Positions 52,413 to 61,977 of a DNA stretch of 64,000 nucleotides are shown here, one piece after another; position 1 is the stretch's first letter; every line of letters begins with the position of its first letter. The stretch comes from BRH-c54 sp965284565 (GTDB taxonomy: Bacteria; Bacteroidota; Bacteroidia; Flavobacteriales_E; Vicingaceae). The DNA lies in assembly GCA_965284565.1 (NCBI GenBank), contig OZ260100.1, positions 1,426,001 through 1,490,000 on the forward strand, read 5' to 3'. The position numbers were made by a program, and so were the translations under genes. A model generated the notes under the pieces. It saw nothing but the letters and a program-made list of their open reading frames with translations. It did no database searches and had not been told where the DNA came from.

Positions 52413-52437
52413 AAAGAAACAACTTATAGTATTTTTT

Positions 52438-53229
52438 ATGTCATCACTTAAAGACAAATTGTTTGTTATTGTTTTTGGAACAGACACCAAAGCTGGTAAA
52501 AACTTTGATATTGCACTTTTGTGGTTGATTTTAGCAAGTGTGTTGGTGGTTATGTTAGAGAGTATTCCCCAACTAGAATATGACTTTGCTTCTGTTTTTT
52601 TTGTGATAGAATTGTTTTTTACAGGAGTTTTTACTATAGAGTATTTTTTAAGAATTTGGGTTAGTCCTAAACCTAAGAATTACATATTTAGTTTTTGGGG
52701 TGTAGTAGATTTGTTAGCTATTTTACCTACTTATTTAATTTTCTTTTTACCCAATATTCATTTTTTGATAGCTATTCGTTCATTAAGGTTGCTAAGGGTG
52801 TTTAGAATAATTAAATTAGTAAGGTTTATAAAAGAAGCTAATACGTTAAAAAAAGCATTGGCTTCTAGTATTTATAAAACCAGTACTTTCTTGTTTACTA
52901 TTTTAGCTGTGGTAGTTATTATGGGAACTATTATGTATGTGGTTGAAGGAGCTGAAAATGGTTTTACAAGCATTCCACAGAGTATTTATTGGGCAATAAT
53001 TACTATTACAACTGTTGGGTATGGAGATATTGTTCCTCATACTGCTTTAGGAAAATTTATCTCAGCTGTAGTGATGGTTATAGGATATTCTATTATTGCT
53101 GTTCCGACAGCAATTTTCACTGTTGAGGTAGCAAGAGCAGGTAATGAACAAAAAAATTGTACTAAGTGTAAACACCAGAATAGTATAAATGCTAAATATT
53201 GTAACAATTGTGGAAATGAAATAACTTAA
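52438..53229 (+). CDS. Voltage-gated potassium channel with C-terminal zinc ribbon
   Basis: 263 aa six-helix channel. S4 has basic residues every third position (R114, R117, R120, R123, K126, R129), so voltage sensing is likely intact. The selectivity filter is TTVGYGD (about 191-197) between pore helix and S6. Unlike ordinary bacterial Kv channels, the cytoplasmic C terminus is a compact four-Cys zinc ribbon: C241-x2-C244 and C255-x2-C258. It lies 10 nt upstream of an mscS gene, suggesting joint expression in osmotic or electrical adaptation. Confidence 0.92.
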   Translation: MSSLKDKLFVIVFGTDTKAGKNFDIALLWLILASVLVVMLESIPQLEYDFASVFFVIELFFTGVFTIEYFLRIWVSPKPKNYIFSFWGVVDLLAILPTYLIFFLPNIHFLIAIRSLRLLRVFRIIKLVRFIKEANTLKKALASSIYKTSTFLFTILAVVVIMGTIMYVVEGAENGFTSIPQSIYWAIITITTVGYGDIVPHTALGKFISAVVMVIGYSIIAVPTAIFTVEVARAGNEQKNCTKCKHQNSINAKYCNNCGNEIT

Positions 53230-53239
53230 AAATAAAAAA

Positions 53240-54055
53240 ATGAATTTTAGTGATTTTTTAAATTATAGCTTATTTACAATAGGAGAACATCAACTAAGGG
53301 TAATTAATATTATTACACTATTGTTATTTATAGTTGGGGTTTACGTTTTTATAAAGTTGGTTAGAAAAGCAATTTTTAGTAAATCGGCATTAGATTTACC
53401 TAAAAAGTATTCACTTTTTACCATTTTTAAATATATAGTAGTTGTTTTATCGGTAGCTATTGGGTTGCAAATAATTGGTGTTGATATTACTGTTTTGTTA
53501 GCAGGTTCTGCAGCTTTGCTGGTTGGTGTTGGTTTTGGATTGCAAAATTTGTTTGGAGATGTTACTTCGGGAATAATTTTACTATTTGATTCTACCATTA
53601 AAGTAAATGATGTAATTGAAGTAGATGGAATCGTAGGCAGGGTGCAAAAAATAAATTTAAGAACAACCTCAGTAATAACCAGAGAAGATACTTTTATCAT
53701 TTTACCTAACTCGGTGATAACCAATAATAATTTAATAAACTGGACTTATAGCTCATTATCCTCTCGTTTTGAGATTGAAGTAGGAGTAGCTTATGCTTCA
53801 GATGTTAACTTAGTAATGCAATTATTAGAAAAAGCAGTTAAAGAGCAACAAGAAGTGTTAAGTAACCCTGCCCCAACGGCAAGGTTTCAAGAATATGGCG
53901 ATTCGTCTTTAAATTTTTCTGTGTTTTTTTGGTGTGATGAAGTGTTTAGAGTAGAATCTATCAAAAGCCAAATTAGGGTAAGAATTTATGAGTATTTTCA
54001 AGAAAACAAAGTTGAAATTCCTTTCCCACAAAGAGTGGTACATATGAAACAATGA
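53240..54055 (+). CDS. Small-conductance mechanosensitive channel (MscS family), first copy
   Basis: 271 aa. Three membrane helices, with the pore-lining third helix rich in Gly/Ala (LLAGSAALLVGVGFGLQNLFGDVTSGIIL), then the MscS beta domain (VNDVIEVDGIVGRVQKINLRTTSVITREDTFIILPNS) and alpha/beta C domain. It releases osmolytes when membrane tension rises. Ten nt after the K+ channel gene, probably the same transcript. Confidence 0.93.
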   Translation: MNFSDFLNYSLFTIGEHQLRVINIITLLLFIVGVYVFIKLVRKAIFSKSALDLPKKYSLFTIFKYIVVVLSVAIGLQIIGVDITVLLAGSAALLVGVGFGLQNLFGDVTSGIILLFDSTIKVNDVIEVDGIVGRVQKINLRTTSVITREDTFIILPNSVITNNNLINWTYSSLSSRFEIEVGVAYASDVNLVMQLLEKAVKEQQEVLSNPAPTARFQEYGDSSLNFSVFFWCDEVFRVESIKSQIRVRIYEYFQENKVEIPFPQRVVHMKQ

Positions 54056-54116
54056 TTAGCATAGCTGAATGATAAAATTTACGTTATTTTGCACACTTTT
54101 TATTAAATAGCTTTTT

Positions 54117-54971
54117 ATGCTTATCTTTAAAACGGTTGTTGAGCTTCAACAATTTCTTTTTTCTCTTAAAAACCAATTTATTGGCTTTGTACCTACTATG
54201 GGGGCTTTACATCAAGGACATTTATCATTGATTGAATATGCAGCAGATGAGAATGATATAGTTGTTTGCAGTATTTTTGTTAATCCAACCCAATTTAATA
54301 ATAAAGAAGATTTAGAAAAATACCCAAGACATACTGATAAAGATATAGCACTTATAAAAAATGCTTTTTCTGATGATAATGTAGTAGTTTTTTTGCCTGA
54401 GGTTAAAGAGATTTATCCCAACAAAATAGAAAAAAGCTACGATTTTGGAAATTTATCTTTGGTGATGGAAGCACAACATCGTCCTGGACATTTTGATGGA
54501 GTAGGGATGGTATTAGAACGTTTTTTTGATATTGTTCAACCTACCAAAGCTTATTTTGGAGAAAAAGATTTCCAGCAATTGGCAGTGGTGAGAAACTTAG
54601 TAAAACAATTAAACTTGTCAATTGATATTGTAGGTTGTCCAATAGTAAGAGAGGCTAACGGATTAGCAATGAGTTCTCGTAATGAGAGGCTAACAACCGA
54701 ACAAAAAGAACAAGCAGCAAATATTTATAAGTTCTTAGAAAATGCTAAGCAGCAGACCAAAACGCTTACCTTAAATGAGGTGAAAGATAATTTTATTAGC
54801 TCAATTAAAAATATACCAGCTTTACAATTAGAATATTTTGAAATAGCAGATGGAAATACACTTTTAGCTATAAACAATTGGAAAGAAACTAGCTATTGTG
54901 TGGCTTTTGTAGCCGTATTTGTAGGTAATGTGAGGTTGATAGATAATGTTACTTTGTATAGTAATAATTAG
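54117..54971 (+). CDS. panC: Pantothenate synthetase
   Basis: 284 aa. HxGH-type adenylate-forming motif in FVPTMGALHQGHLSLIEYA, then FVNPTQFNNKEDLEKYPR, FDGVGMVLERFFDIVQP, YFGEKDFQQLAVVR and AMSSRNERL. It condenses pantoate with beta-alanine for CoA biosynthesis. panB and panD are not nearby. A 61-nt gap follows mscS; readthrough is possible. Confidence 0.96.
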   Translation: MLIFKTVVELQQFLFSLKNQFIGFVPTMGALHQGHLSLIEYAADENDIVVCSIFVNPTQFNNKEDLEKYPRHTDKDIALIKNAFSDDNVVVFLPEVKEIYPNKIEKSYDFGNLSLVMEAQHRPGHFDGVGMVLERFFDIVQPTKAYFGEKDFQQLAVVRNLVKQLNLSIDIVGCPIVREANGLAMSSRNERLTTEQKEQAANIYKFLENAKQQTKTLTLNEVKDNFISSIKNIPALQLEYFEIADGNTLLAINNWKETSYCVAFVAVFVGNVRLIDNVTLYSNN

Positions 54972-55004
54972 GTATTAAACTTCATTAATAGGAAACCTCT
55001 TAAA

Positions 55005-55898
55005 CTATTTTACTTTCTTCTCGATGTCTTTTTTATAAACGATAGTTCTATAAGGGAAAGGAATTTCAACACCTTCTCGGTCGAAGCGTTCTTTAATACT
55101 TTTGAGTAAGTCTGTACGCATTTGAAAAGCATCAGCAAAACTTTCTGTCCAAGCATTTGCTCTTAAATTTACCGAAAAATCTGCTAAAGCAATTACAGCT
55201 ACTCTGACTATAGGTTCGTTTTTAGCAATTTCTTCAAGCGTTCTGTTTTCAATCATTAAGGGATGTTTTTCACATTCGTCTCGCATAATTTGCATTGCCA
55301 GGTCTATGTCGGAATCGTAGCTTATCCCTATTTCAACTCTGCATTGAATTTTAGAATCCGTAATAGAACTGTTAATGATAATGTCATCACTAATTACTGT
55401 GTTAGGAACAATTATCCTTTCATTTTTAAAATCTTTTATAATTGTATGACGTAAGGTGATTTCCTCTACCGTTCCTATTCTTCCATTACTAATTTCTATC
55501 ACATCTCCTACTCGGTAAGGTTTAAAAATCAGAATAAAAATTCCCGTAATAATGTTAGAAAATGCTTTTTGAGAAGCAAAACCAATAATGGCTGCTAAAA
55601 TTCCAGCACCAGCAAATAAAGCAGATCCAAAAGAGCGTAATGAAGGTATATGGCGAAAAATAACTATTAATGCAATAAAATAAATGATAAAACTCAAGGA
55701 GTTTTTTAAGAATGAAAAGTTAGTAGGATCAACTTTTATTTTATCCGCATTACTATTAATGATTTTTGTAGCTATTTTTCTTAAAACAATTAGCAAAATA
55801 GATGCAACAGCAAGTGTTATTACAATAAACAGTAAGTGTTTTATTGTGTTCGAAGTTAAAATTTCCTTCCAGCTTTTTGTTAAGAATTCAATAATCAT
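55005..55898 (-). CDS. Small-conductance mechanosensitive channel (MscS family), second copy
   Basis: 297 aa. N-terminal helices, then the pore helix region ALFAGAGILAAIIGFASQKAFSNIITGIFILIF and beta domain (YRVGDVIEISNGRIGTVEEITLRHTIIKDFKNERIIVPNTV). Clearly a different subtype from the copy at 53240: longer N terminus and a different C-terminal domain. Its ATG overlaps the sucB TGA (ATGA), so it is translationally coupled to the 2-oxoglutarate dehydrogenase operon. Confidence 0.93.
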   Translation of the reverse strand: MIIEFLTKSWKEILTSNTIKHLLFIVITLAVASILLIVLRKIATKIINSNADKIKVDPTNFSFLKNSLSFIIYFIALIVIFRHIPSLRSFGSALFAGAGILAAIIGFASQKAFSNIITGIFILIFKPYRVGDVIEISNGRIGTVEEITLRHTIIKDFKNERIIVPNTVISDDIIINSSITDSKIQCRVEIGISYDSDIDLAMQIMRDECEKHPLMIENRTLEEIAKNEPIVRVAVIALADFSVNLRANAWTESFADAFQMRTDLLKSIKERFDREGVEIPFPYRTIVYKKDIEKKVK

Positions 55899-57142
55899 AA
55901 ATTAAGTAAAACTTCATCAGGGTTTTTACCGCCAAAGATGATGCTACTTGGGTTTTCAAGCATTTCTTTTATAGCTTTTAAGAATCCGACAGATTCTTTA
56001 CCATCAATAATTCTATGATCGTAGCTCAATGCAACATACATCATAGGTCTTATTTCTACTTTCCCATCTACAGCTATTGGCCTGTCAATAATATTATGCA
56101 TTCCTAAAATAGCACTTTGTGGAGGGTTAATAATTGGAGTGCTCATCATTGAACCAAAAACACCCCCGTTGGTTATGGTAAAAGTACCACCTTCCATGTC
56201 AGAGATATCAATTTTTCCATCACGAGCTTTTATTGCTAATCTTTTTATTTCAGCTTCAATTTCAGCTAAACTCATTTTTTCAGCATTTCTAACAACAGGC
56301 ACCATTAAGCCTTTTGGAGAACTAACAGCAATACCTATATCAGCATAATCATGAGTAATCATAAAGTCACCATCAATCATTCCATTTACAGCAGGAAACT
56401 GACGTAAAGCTTCTGTAACTGCTTTTGTGAAGAAAGACATAAATCCTAAGCTTACACCATGAGTTTCTTTAAATTTATCTTTAAATTGATTTCTTAAATC
56501 CATTATTGGCTTCATATCCACTTCGTTAAAAGTGGTTAACATAGCTGTTTCATTTTTAACAGCAACCAATCTTTGGGCAACTTTTCTTCTAAGCATAGAC
56601 ATTTTTTGTTTGTCTTGCTCACGAGTTCCTCCCCATCCTGCAATAGCTGATGAGTCAATACCACCAGTTAAATAAGCTTGAATATCGTTTTTGGTAATTT
56701 TTCCATTACTTCCACTGCCTTTAAGTTTAGAGGTATTGATGTTGTTAGCACTAATCATTTCTTTGGCTAAAGGCGTTGCTTTTACATCTGTTTTTGTAGC
56801 AGGAGCAGGGTTGGGTACAACATCTTCTTTTTTAGGAGCAGTTTCAGTTTTTTCCTCAACTTTTTCTTCTGGAGCAGATTTGGATTCAAATCCTTCTGGC
56901 TTTTTAGCATCAGTATCAATTAAGCAAACAATAGCACCAACTTTCACTAAATCGCCTTCCTCAGCTTTTAGTGTAATAATTCCGGCTTCTTCGGCAGGTA
57001 ATTCCAACGTTGCTTTGTCCGAATCAACTTCAGCAATTGCTTGGTCTTTTTCAACATAATCGCCATCTTCAACTAACCATTGTGCTATTTCCACTTCTGT
57101 TATAGATTCTCCCGGAGAGGGAACTTTCATTTCTAAAGCCAT
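55895..57142 (-). CDS. sucB: Dihydrolipoyllysine-residue succinyltransferase (E2 of 2-oxoglutarate dehydrogenase)
   Basis: 415 aa. One N-terminal lipoyl domain with modified lysine K43 (EVDSDKATLE), an E3/E1-binding domain at about 123-160 (VKATPLAKEMISANNINTSKLKGSGSNGKITKNDI), and a catalytic acetyltransferase core ending SYDHRIIDGKESVGFL, which holds the HxxxDG active site. Length and the single lipoyl domain fit SucB rather than pyruvate dehydrogenase E2. 58 nt after sucA; followed by an overlapping mscS. Confidence 0.95.
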   Translation of the reverse strand: MALEMKVPSPGESITEVEIAQWLVEDGDYVEKDQAIAEVDSDKATLELPAEEAGIITLKAEEGDLVKVGAIVCLIDTDAKKPEGFESKSAPEEKVEEKTETAPKKEDVVPNPAPATKTDVKATPLAKEMISANNINTSKLKGSGSNGKITKNDIQAYLTGGIDSSAIAGWGGTREQDKQKMSMLRRKVAQRLVAVKNETAMLTTFNEVDMKPIMDLRNQFKDKFKETHGVSLGFMSFFTKAVTEALRQFPAVNGMIDGDFMITHDYADIGIAVSSPKGLMVPVVRNAEKMSLAEIEAEIKRLAIKARDGKIDISDMEGGTFTITNGGVFGSMMSTPIINPPQSAILGMHNIIDRPIAVDGKVEIRPMMYVALSYDHRIIDGKESVGFLKAIKEMLENPSSIIFGGKNPDEVLLNL

Positions 57143-57200
57143 ATTTTTATTTATTTAATGTTTTAAAACTTCTGTCTTCTTGCTTCCGTCTTCAAACTCT

Positions 57201-59912
57201 TTAACTTACTAATGCGTTTTCAAATAATTTATCAATAATTGCTGTATGTCTTACCACGTGTGCTTTTGATGAGCCTGTTGCTGGAGCTCCACTTTCTGTT
57301 AAAGAAATTACTTCTAAATTTAAGTGAGAAAGGTGTCTCATTAAGTGACTCCATGCTCCCATATTTTCAGGTTCTTCTTGTGCCCAAATGGTTTTTTTAG
57401 CTTTGCTGTATTTCTTCACTATTTCTTCAATTTGGTTGAATGGAAGAGGATACAATTGTTCTAATCTCACCAAAGCAATATTTTCAGCATCAATATCTTC
57501 TTTTTTAGCCAATAAATCGTAGTAGAATTTACCTGTACAGAAAACTAAAGTATCTACGTCTTTAGCTTTTACAGCAGCATCATCTATTACTTCTTGGAAT
57601 TTACCTTTAGCTAATTCATCTATTGTAGAAACACATTTTGGATGTCTTAATAAACTTTTTGGTGTAAATATTATTAATGGTTTTCTGAAACTCCATTTTA
57701 ATTGTCTTCTTAAAATATGGAAGAAATTTGCTGGAGTAGAGCAGTTTGCTACTTGCATATTGTCTTCTGCACAAAGCTGTAAAAAACGCTCCATTCTACC
57801 ACTAGAATGTTCTGCTCCTTGTCCTTCATAACCATGAGGTAATAGCATTACCAAGCCGTTTTGTGTTTTCCATTTTTCTTCGGCAGCACTCAAAAATTGG
57901 TCGATAATAATTTGAGCTCCATTATTAAAGTCTCCAAATTGTGCTTCCCAAATGGTTAGTGCATTCGGACTAGCCATTGCATAACCATATTCAAAACCTA
58001 ATACACCATACTCAGAAAGTAAAGAGTTGTATATATATAAAGGAGCTTGGTCTTTAGAAATATTATTCAGTGGAGTATATTCTTCTTCAGAATCTTCTAC
58101 TTTTACCACTGCATGTCTGTGGGAGAATGTTCCTCTTTCAACATCCTGACCAGAAAAACGTATTGGATGTTTATCTTTTAACAAGGTTGCGTAAGCCAAT
58201 AATTCGCCCATCGCCCAATCTAAATTATCATCTTTTATCATTTGTTTTCTTGCTTCAAAAAGTCGAGCAAGTTTATTAATGAATTTTTTGTCTTTTGGAA
58301 GTGTGTTTATTTTGTCAGCTAATTCCAATAACTTTTTTTTATCGAAAGAAGTATCTGGAGAAGTTAAGAATGATTTTTTATCGCTAACTTCAATACCTTG
58401 CCAAGTTCTGTTTAAGAAGTGAGAAACAGTAGCTCTTTCAATTTGTTTAGCATCATCTAGCCTTTCTTGGAGTTGTTGATTAAATGCTTTTTCTTCTTCC
58501 GATGCTTTGTTTTTGCTTACAACACCCTCGCTAATTAGTTTTTCTAAATAAAGATCTCTAGGATTCTTGTGTTTACCAATAGCTTTGTATAATAAAGGTT
58601 GAGTAAATTTAGGTTCATCACCCTCGTTATGTCCATATTTTCTATATCCTAAAATATCAATAAAAACATCTTTATGGAAAGTTTGGCGGTATTCTATAGC
58701 AAACTGTATCGCTTGAATTACTGCTTCAACATCATCTCCATTTACATGAAGAACGGGAGATAAAGTAACTTTAGCAACATCAGTACAATAAGTGCTCGAA
58801 CGTCCGTCAATGTAGTTGGTTGTAAAACCAATTTGATTGTTTACTACAATATGTAGAGTCCCACCAATTCTGTAGCCATCTAATTGAGCCATTTGTACTG
58901 TCTCATAAACTACACCTTGACCAGCAATAGCAGCATCACCATGAATAATGATAGGGACTATTTTTTTCTCGTCTTTTAAGTAAGTGTCTATTTTAGATCG
59001 GGTAATTCCTTCTACAACAGGACCAACAGTTTCTAAGTGAGAAGGGTTTGGAGCTAATGTCATGTGAACGTCATGTCCGCTATCGGTTTTTACATCACAA
59101 GAGTAACCTAAATGGTATTTTACATCACCATCAAAAAGGTTGTCTTCATATTCTTTACCTTCAAACTCACTAAAAATTTTCTCGTAAGTTTTATTAAAGA
59201 TGTTGGCTAACACATTTAATCTACCTCTGTGGGCCATGCCAATAATAAACTCTTTAATACCGATATCTGCACCTTTTTCTACAACAGCATCTAAAGCAGG
59301 AATAAGTGCTTCATTTCCTTCTAACGAGAAACGTTTTTGTCCAACAAATTTGGTGTGTAAGAATTTTTCAAAAACTACCGCTTGATTTAATTTATGTAAA
59401 ATATGTTTTTTTTCTTTTTCAGAATATTTAGGTCTGTTTTTCAGTTCTAATTTTTCTCTAATCCAAGCAACCTCTTCAGGTTTTCTAATGTACATGTATT
59501 CAATACCAATAGAATCGCAATAGGTTTGTTCTAAATGTTCTATAATAGTTTTCAATTTAGCTGAACCAATGCCAATTTCATTTCCTGCCTGAAAAACAGT
59601 TTCCAAATCAGCTTGTTCTAAACCGTAGTTTTCAAGATCTAATGTAGGTCTATAGGTTCTTCTTGCTCTTACAGGGTTAGTTTTGGTAAACAAATGACCT
59701 CTGGTTCTATAACCATTAATTAAGTCAAGTACTTTAAATTCTTTTTGGAAATTTTCTGGAACATCAGTATCGTAGCTTTTACGAGCAAACTCGAATCCTT
59801 CAAAAAATTTTCTCCATCCTTCCGAAACGCTTTCAGGGTCGTTGATGTATCGCTGGTAATAATCTTCAATTACAGCTCCATCTGCATTGCTTAAATAGGA
59901 ATGTTTGTCCAT
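57201..59912 (-). CDS. sucA: 2-oxoglutarate dehydrogenase E1 component
   Basis: 903 aa from the ATG at 59912; the 18-residue extension to 59966 overlaps the promoter. N-terminal E2-anchoring segment (SYLSNADGAVIEDYYQRYINDP), TPP-binding and active-site blocks (GMAHRGRLNVLAN, HGDAAIAGQGVVYET, VNNQIGFTT, MLLPHGYEGQGAEHSSGRMERF, WAQEEPENMGAW). It decarboxylates 2-oxoglutarate and reductively succinylates the E2 lipoyl group in the TCA cycle. First gene of sucA-sucB-mscS. Confidence 0.97.
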   Translation of the reverse strand: MDKHSYLSNADGAVIEDYYQRYINDPESVSEGWRKFFEGFEFARKSYDTDVPENFQKEFKVLDLINGYRTRGHLFTKTNPVRARRTYRPTLDLENYGLEQADLETVFQAGNEIGIGSAKLKTIIEHLEQTYCDSIGIEYMYIRKPEEVAWIREKLELKNRPKYSEKEKKHILHKLNQAVVFEKFLHTKFVGQKRFSLEGNEALIPALDAVVEKGADIGIKEFIIGMAHRGRLNVLANIFNKTYEKIFSEFEGKEYEDNLFDGDVKYHLGYSCDVKTDSGHDVHMTLAPNPSHLETVGPVVEGITRSKIDTYLKDEKKIVPIIIHGDAAIAGQGVVYETVQMAQLDGYRIGGTLHIVVNNQIGFTTNYIDGRSSTYCTDVAKVTLSPVLHVNGDDVEAVIQAIQFAIEYRQTFHKDVFIDILGYRKYGHNEGDEPKFTQPLLYKAIGKHKNPRDLYLEKLISEGVVSKNKASEEEKAFNQQLQERLDDAKQIERATVSHFLNRTWQGIEVSDKKSFLTSPDTSFDKKKLLELADKINTLPKDKKFINKLARLFEARKQMIKDDNLDWAMGELLAYATLLKDKHPIRFSGQDVERGTFSHRHAVVKVEDSEEEYTPLNNISKDQAPLYIYNSLLSEYGVLGFEYGYAMASPNALTIWEAQFGDFNNGAQIIIDQFLSAAEEKWKTQNGLVMLLPHGYEGQGAEHSSGRMERFLQLCAEDNMQVANCSTPANFFHILRRQLKWSFRKPLIIFTPKSLLRHPKCVSTIDELAKGKFQEVIDDAAVKAKDVDTLVFCTGKFYYDLLAKKEDIDAENIALVRLEQLYPLPFNQIEEIVKKYSKAKKTIWAQEEPENMGAWSHLMRHLSHLNLEVISLTESGAPATGSSKAHVVRHTAIIDKLFENALVS

Positions 59913-59937
59913 ACCTTTGTGTTGATTTTTGAATAGA

Positions 59938-59967
59938 CAAAAGTAAATAAAATATCCGTTTAACAAA
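59938..59967 (-). promoter_or_regulatory. Promoter of the sucA-sucB-mscS operon
   Basis: On the minus strand TTTG (complement of 59964-59967), an 18-nt spacer and TACTTTTG (complement of 59938-59945) match the Bacteroidota consensus at both boxes. Leader of about 20 nt to the ATG at 59912, which supports the shorter SucA. Confidence 0.6.
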
Positions 59968-60084
59968 GCGTAGAGGTCAGAAAAATTAACCTTGGTAAAT
60001 GTTCTAAAAAAACCTATTTTTAAAAATGTGGTTTCCTCTTTTTTGTCTAATTTTAAACATCAAAAAACAATAAAAAAGTCACCT

Positions 60085-61977
60085 ATGTCATTAAAAATAA
60101 ACTCTTCCGAAGCGTATCAACAACAATATAAAAAAAGTGTAACAAATCCTGAAGCTTTTTGGGATGAAATTGCAGCTACTTTTCAGTGGCGAAAAAAATG
60201 GGATAAAACCTTAGAATGGGAGTTTAAAACGCCATCCGTTAAATGGTTTGTTAATGGTAAACTTAACATTACTGAAAACTGTTTAGACAGGCATTTGGCT
60301 ACTCAACCCAATAAAACAGCTATTCTTTGGGAACCTAATAATCCGAATGAAGATGTTATTAATCTTACTTACAAACAATTACACGAAAAAGTAAGTGCTT
60401 TTGCTAATGTGTTAAAATGCAATGGAGCAAAAAAAGGTGACAGAATTTGTTTGTATATGCCTATGGTTCCTGAGTTAGCTATTGCTACTTTGGCTTGTGC
60501 CAGAATTGGAGCTATTCATTCGGTAGTATTTGCAGGCTTTTCTGTCAAAGCACTTGCCGACAGAATAAATGATGCTCAGTGTAATATTGTAATTTGTTCG
60601 GATGAATCTTATCGTGGGTCTAAAGTCATTCCTATAAAAGCGGTGGTAGATGAAGCTTTGCAACAATGTACTTCGGTAACAAGCAATATTGTGTTGAAAA
60701 GAACAGGAGCTGAGGTTGCTTTTAATGACAATATAGACAAATGGTGGCACGATGAAATAGCAAAAGTAACTACCGATTGCCCTGCTGAGGTGATGGATGC
60801 TGAAGATCCTTTGTTTATTCTTTACACTTCGGGTTCTACCGGAAAACCCAAAGGAATTTTACATACCACAGGTGGCTATATGGTTTTTGCTCAATATTCT
60901 TTTCAAAATGTTTTTCAGTATGAAAAAGATGATATTTATTGGTGTACAGCTGATATTGGTTGGATAACCGGACATTCTTACATTGTTTATGGTCCTTTAT
61001 TGGCTGGAGCCACCACAGTAATGTTTGAAGGAGTTCCTACTTGGCCGGATGCAGGCAGATTTTGGGAGATTGTTGCCAAACACAAAGTAAATATTTTTTA
61101 CACCGCACCTACCGCTATCAGGGCATTACAAGCGTGCGATTTGTCTTTTGTAACTAAACATGATTTGTCTTCCTTAAAAGTGTTGGGAAGTGTAGGAGAA
61201 CCTATTAACGATGAAGCATGGGAATGGTATCACGAACATATTGGCAAAGGCAAATGTCCTATTGTAGATACGTGGTGGCAAACCGAAACAGGTGGAATTA
61301 TGATTTCTCCTTTGGGGAATTTAACACCCTTAAAACCATCTTACGCTACTTATCCTTTACCGGGAATTCAACCTTGTATTGTGGATGCTGATGGCAATGA
61401 ACTTACCGAAACGGAAACAGAAGGCAATTTGTGTATTAAATTTCCTTGGCCTTCTATGTTGAGAACGATTTATAACGACCACGAAAGGTGTAAACAAACC
61501 TATTTTTCTACTTACGAAAACAAGTATTTTACTGGTGATGGCTGCCGCAGAGATGCTGATGGCATGTACAGAATTACGGGCAGGGTAGATGATGTAATTA
61601 ATGTTTCGGGGCACCGTATGGGAACTGCCGAAGTAGAAGATGCCTTAGATACGCACGAATGTGTGGTGGAAACAGCAGTAGTAGGTTATCCGCACGATAT
61701 AAAAGGACAAGGGATTTATGCTTATGTAATTTGTGCCAAAGAAGTAGATGAAAACGAACTCCGAAAAGAATTATTGGAGTTGGTAACCAAAGAAATTGGT
61801 CCGATTGCCAAGCCCGATAAAATACAAATAGTGAAAGACTTACCTAAAACCCGATCTGGGAAAATTATGCGTAGAATTTTACGAAAAATTGCCGAAGGTG
61901 ATACCTCCAACTTAGGCGATACCAGCACGCTGCTCGACCCAGAAGTAGTAGAAAGTATTAAAAAAGGGAAGTTGTGA
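60085..61977 (+). CDS. acs: Acetyl-CoA synthetase
   Basis: 630 aa from the ATG at 60085; the in-frame TTG at 59992 adds 31 residues without family similarity. AMP-binding loop FILYTSGSTGKPKGILHT, adenylation motif VDTWWQTETGG, hinge and C-domain YRITGRVDDVINVSGHRMGTAEVED, and the acetylation-regulated lysine in PKTRSGKIMRRILRK. It activates acetate to acetyl-CoA. Divergent from sucA, so acetate entry and the TCA cycle share a control region. The next gene overlaps its stop. Confidence 0.96.
   Translation: MSLKINSSEAYQQQYKKSVTNPEAFWDEIAATFQWRKKWDKTLEWEFKTPSVKWFVNGKLNITENCLDRHLATQPNKTAILWEPNNPNEDVINLTYKQLHEKVSAFANVLKCNGAKKGDRICLYMPMVPELAIATLACARIGAIHSVVFAGFSVKALADRINDAQCNIVICSDESYRGSKVIPIKAVVDEALQQCTSVTSNIVLKRTGAEVAFNDNIDKWWHDEIAKVTTDCPAEVMDAEDPLFILYTSGSTGKPKGILHTTGGYMVFAQYSFQNVFQYEKDDIYWCTADIGWITGHSYIVYGPLLAGATTVMFEGVPTWPDAGRFWEIVAKHKVNIFYTAPTAIRALQACDLSFVTKHDLSSLKVLGSVGEPINDEAWEWYHEHIGKGKCPIVDTWWQTETGGIMISPLGNLTPLKPSYATYPLPGIQPCIVDADGNELTETETEGNLCIKFPWPSMLRTIYNDHERCKQTYFSTYENKYFTGDGCRRDADGMYRITGRVDDVINVSGHRMGTAEVEDALDTHECVVETAVVGYPHDIKGQGIYAYVICAKEVDENELRKELLELVTKEIGPIAKPDKIQIVKDLPKTRSGKIMRRILRKIAEGDTSNLGDTSTLLDPEVVESIKKGKL

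Noticed and set aside
52327..52422. N-terminal extension of mgtE
   Set aside because: It runs through the divergent channel gene's promoter boxes and adds unconserved residues; the ATG at 52326 fits MgtE.
53341..53724. 127-codon open frame antisense to mscS
   Set aside because: Low-complexity Ser/Thr/Pro translation typical of the reverse of an AT-rich gene; no family, start context or promoter. Similar antisense frames at 56691-57059, 42912-43259 and 40848-41198 were dismissed for the same reason.
59913..59966. N-terminal extension of sucA
   Set aside because: It includes a consensus promoter facing sucA; the E1 family N terminus begins at the ATG at 59912.
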